Positions 14,240 to 15,038 of a stretch of 15,038 nt of DNA are shown in pieces. The DNA is from CAVOXO01 sp963700425 (GTDB taxonomy: Bacteria; Actinomycetota; Acidimicrobiia; Acidimicrobiales; Microtrichaceae): assembly GCA_963700425.1 (NCBI GenBank), contig CAVOXO010000011.1:1-15038 (forward strand), written 5' to 3'. Each line of letters opens with the position of its first letter. Within the stretch, counting starts at the first letter, position 1. The notes beneath the pieces are model-generated. The model saw only the letters and a list, made by a program, of their open reading frames with translations. It was not told the origin of the DNA and ran no database searches. Both the position numbers and the translations under genes were made by a program.

Positions 14240-15038
14240 ATGCACGCCCGAGTCGGGCCGGTTACGGCCCACGTGTCGTGGGAGGAAGCGGATCGAGCGT
14301 CGCTCGGGCTCGACATCGAGGCCTCGTGTGTCGAGGCCCTGGTGCCTCGGGTCGAGGCGTTCCTGCCCACGTGTGCGGTGATCGCGCAGCTCACGGGTGA
14401 GCGCCGCCTGACCACCGACGCGCCGGTGTCACCGCTGCTCATCGAGAACCTGCCGACGGCTCTCGGCTGGACGAGGTACCTCTCGAGATCGGACCGTCCC
14501 CCCCTGCGCCTCGATCTCCCCGTCGACGGGGTCCCGCCCCCGTCCCGGCCGGCCCGCCACGCCCAGTTCTTCTCTGGTGGCGTCGACTCCATGGCGACCC
14601 TTCGGTTCAATCACCGTCTGGCTCCGCCGGGCCACCCCCACCGGATCACCGACCTCGTGTACGTGAGCGGGTTCGAGGAGGAATCGAGCGATCGCTCGCT
14701 GGAGGGGGTGCGGGCGGTCGCCGCCGAGGCCGATCTGGGGTTGGTCGAGGTGCGCACGGACCTGGCTCGGCTCGACACGCCGGATCGGCGGTACTGGCAG
14801 GAGTTCTTCTACGGGGCCTTCCTGGCGTCGGTCGCCCAGGCGCTGGCCGGTCGATTCACCCGAGTGACCGTCGCACCGTCGAGCGGCAGCATCGGCCCGA
14901 CGAAACGGGTGGGCAGCCTTCCCCAGCTGGACACCAACTTCTCCAGCGACCTCGTGACGATGGGGCATCCCCACTTCGAGACGTCCCGTGACGAGCGGAT
15001 CGCCGCGGTCGGCGACTGGGAACCGGGCCGGCGCTGGC
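14240..15038 (+). CDS. PP-loop (SGGVDS) ATP pyrophosphatase-like protein, 3' end beyond window
   Basis: An open frame runs from ATG 14240 to the window edge, with 266 residues visible and no stop. HAQFFSGGVDSMATLRFNH contains the PP-loop S-G-G-V-D-S (residues 112-117), which binds ATP in asparagine-synthase, GMP-synthetase and QueC-like enzymes that adenylate a substrate. A roughly 100-residue N-terminal domain precedes it (HVSWEEADRASLGLDIEAS). Later segments ITDLVYVSGFEEESSDRSLEG, FFYGAFLASVAQAL and GSLPQLDTNFSS resemble the body of this fold. I do not recognise a named family with a known substrate. It follows the second GT2-like gene by 22 nt and is probably the next operon member. It could amidate or otherwise activate a carboxylate or carbonyl on the glycan product; that is inference. 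Confidence 0.75.
   Translation, partial: MHARVGPVTAHVSWEEADRASLGLDIEASCVEALVPRVEAFLPTCAVIAQLTGERRLTTDAPVSPLLIENLPTALGWTRYLSRSDRPPLRLDLPVDGVPPPSRPARHAQFFSGGVDSMATLRFNHRLAPPGHPHRITDLVYVSGFEEESSDRSLEGVRAVAAEADLGLVEVRTDLARLDTPDRRYWQEFFYGAFLASVAQALAGRFTRVTVAPSSGSIGPTKRVGSLPQLDTNFSSDLVTMGHPHFETSRDERIAAVGDWEPGRRW

Noticed and set aside
1..15038. CRISPR arrays, tRNA or rRNA genes
   Set aside because: No regularly spaced short repeats and no cloverleaf or conserved rRNA sequence were seen; essentially all of the window is protein-coding.

Overview
The window is GC-rich, with strong G/C preference at third codon positions, GTG starts and densely packed genes. This fits a high-GC Actinomycetota. An Acidimicrobiia-like or other environmental lineage is a guess, since no rRNA or other marker is present. 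Every gene I can support lies on the + strand, and the long minus-strand reading frames are shadows of GC-rich coding sequence.

Layout. (1) 1-460: the 3' end of a phytanoyl-CoA dioxygenase-like gene, with a frameshift near its end. (2) 461-602: a short gap with a weak promoter candidate. (3) 603-3002: a glycoside-hydrolase-like TIM barrel fused to a family 2 glycosyltransferase and membrane segments. (4) 2999-6667: two ABC exporter half-transporters whose ATPase domains are encoded by an almost perfect 758-bp direct repeat. (5) 6664-7797: two left-handed beta-helix acyltransferases. (6) 7794-10122: two tandem paralogous glycosyltransferase-like proteins, both 387 aa. (7) 10119-11279: a GT2-like protein with an extra C-terminal domain. 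(8) 11276-12316: a GT4 glycosyltransferase. (9) 12313-12965: a PIG-L deacetylase. (10) 12962-14217: a second GT2-like protein paralogous to (7). (11) 14240 to the window end: a PP-loop (SGGVDS) protein, cut by the edge.

From 2999 to 14217 successive genes overlap by 4 nt (ATGA or GTGA) at nine of ten junctions, and the tenth has a 1-nt gap. This points to one translationally coupled operon. As an inference, the genes could assemble a glycan or glycoconjugate (GT2, GT4 and other GTs), tailor it (PIG-L deacetylation, acylation, perhaps oxidation and PP-loop chemistry) and export it through the paired ABC proteins. No Wzx/Wzy-type or Wzm/Wzt-type export genes are visible here.

Six frame breaks interrupt five otherwise well conserved genes. 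Five of them restore if one GC/CG dinucleotide is added back at a short GC-rich site. This may be a systematic sequencing error, or real contraction, and needs raw reads to settle. The two most striking observations are the homogenised ATPase cassette, whose codon usage differs from its flanks, and the paired-paralogue architecture of the whole glycan operon.
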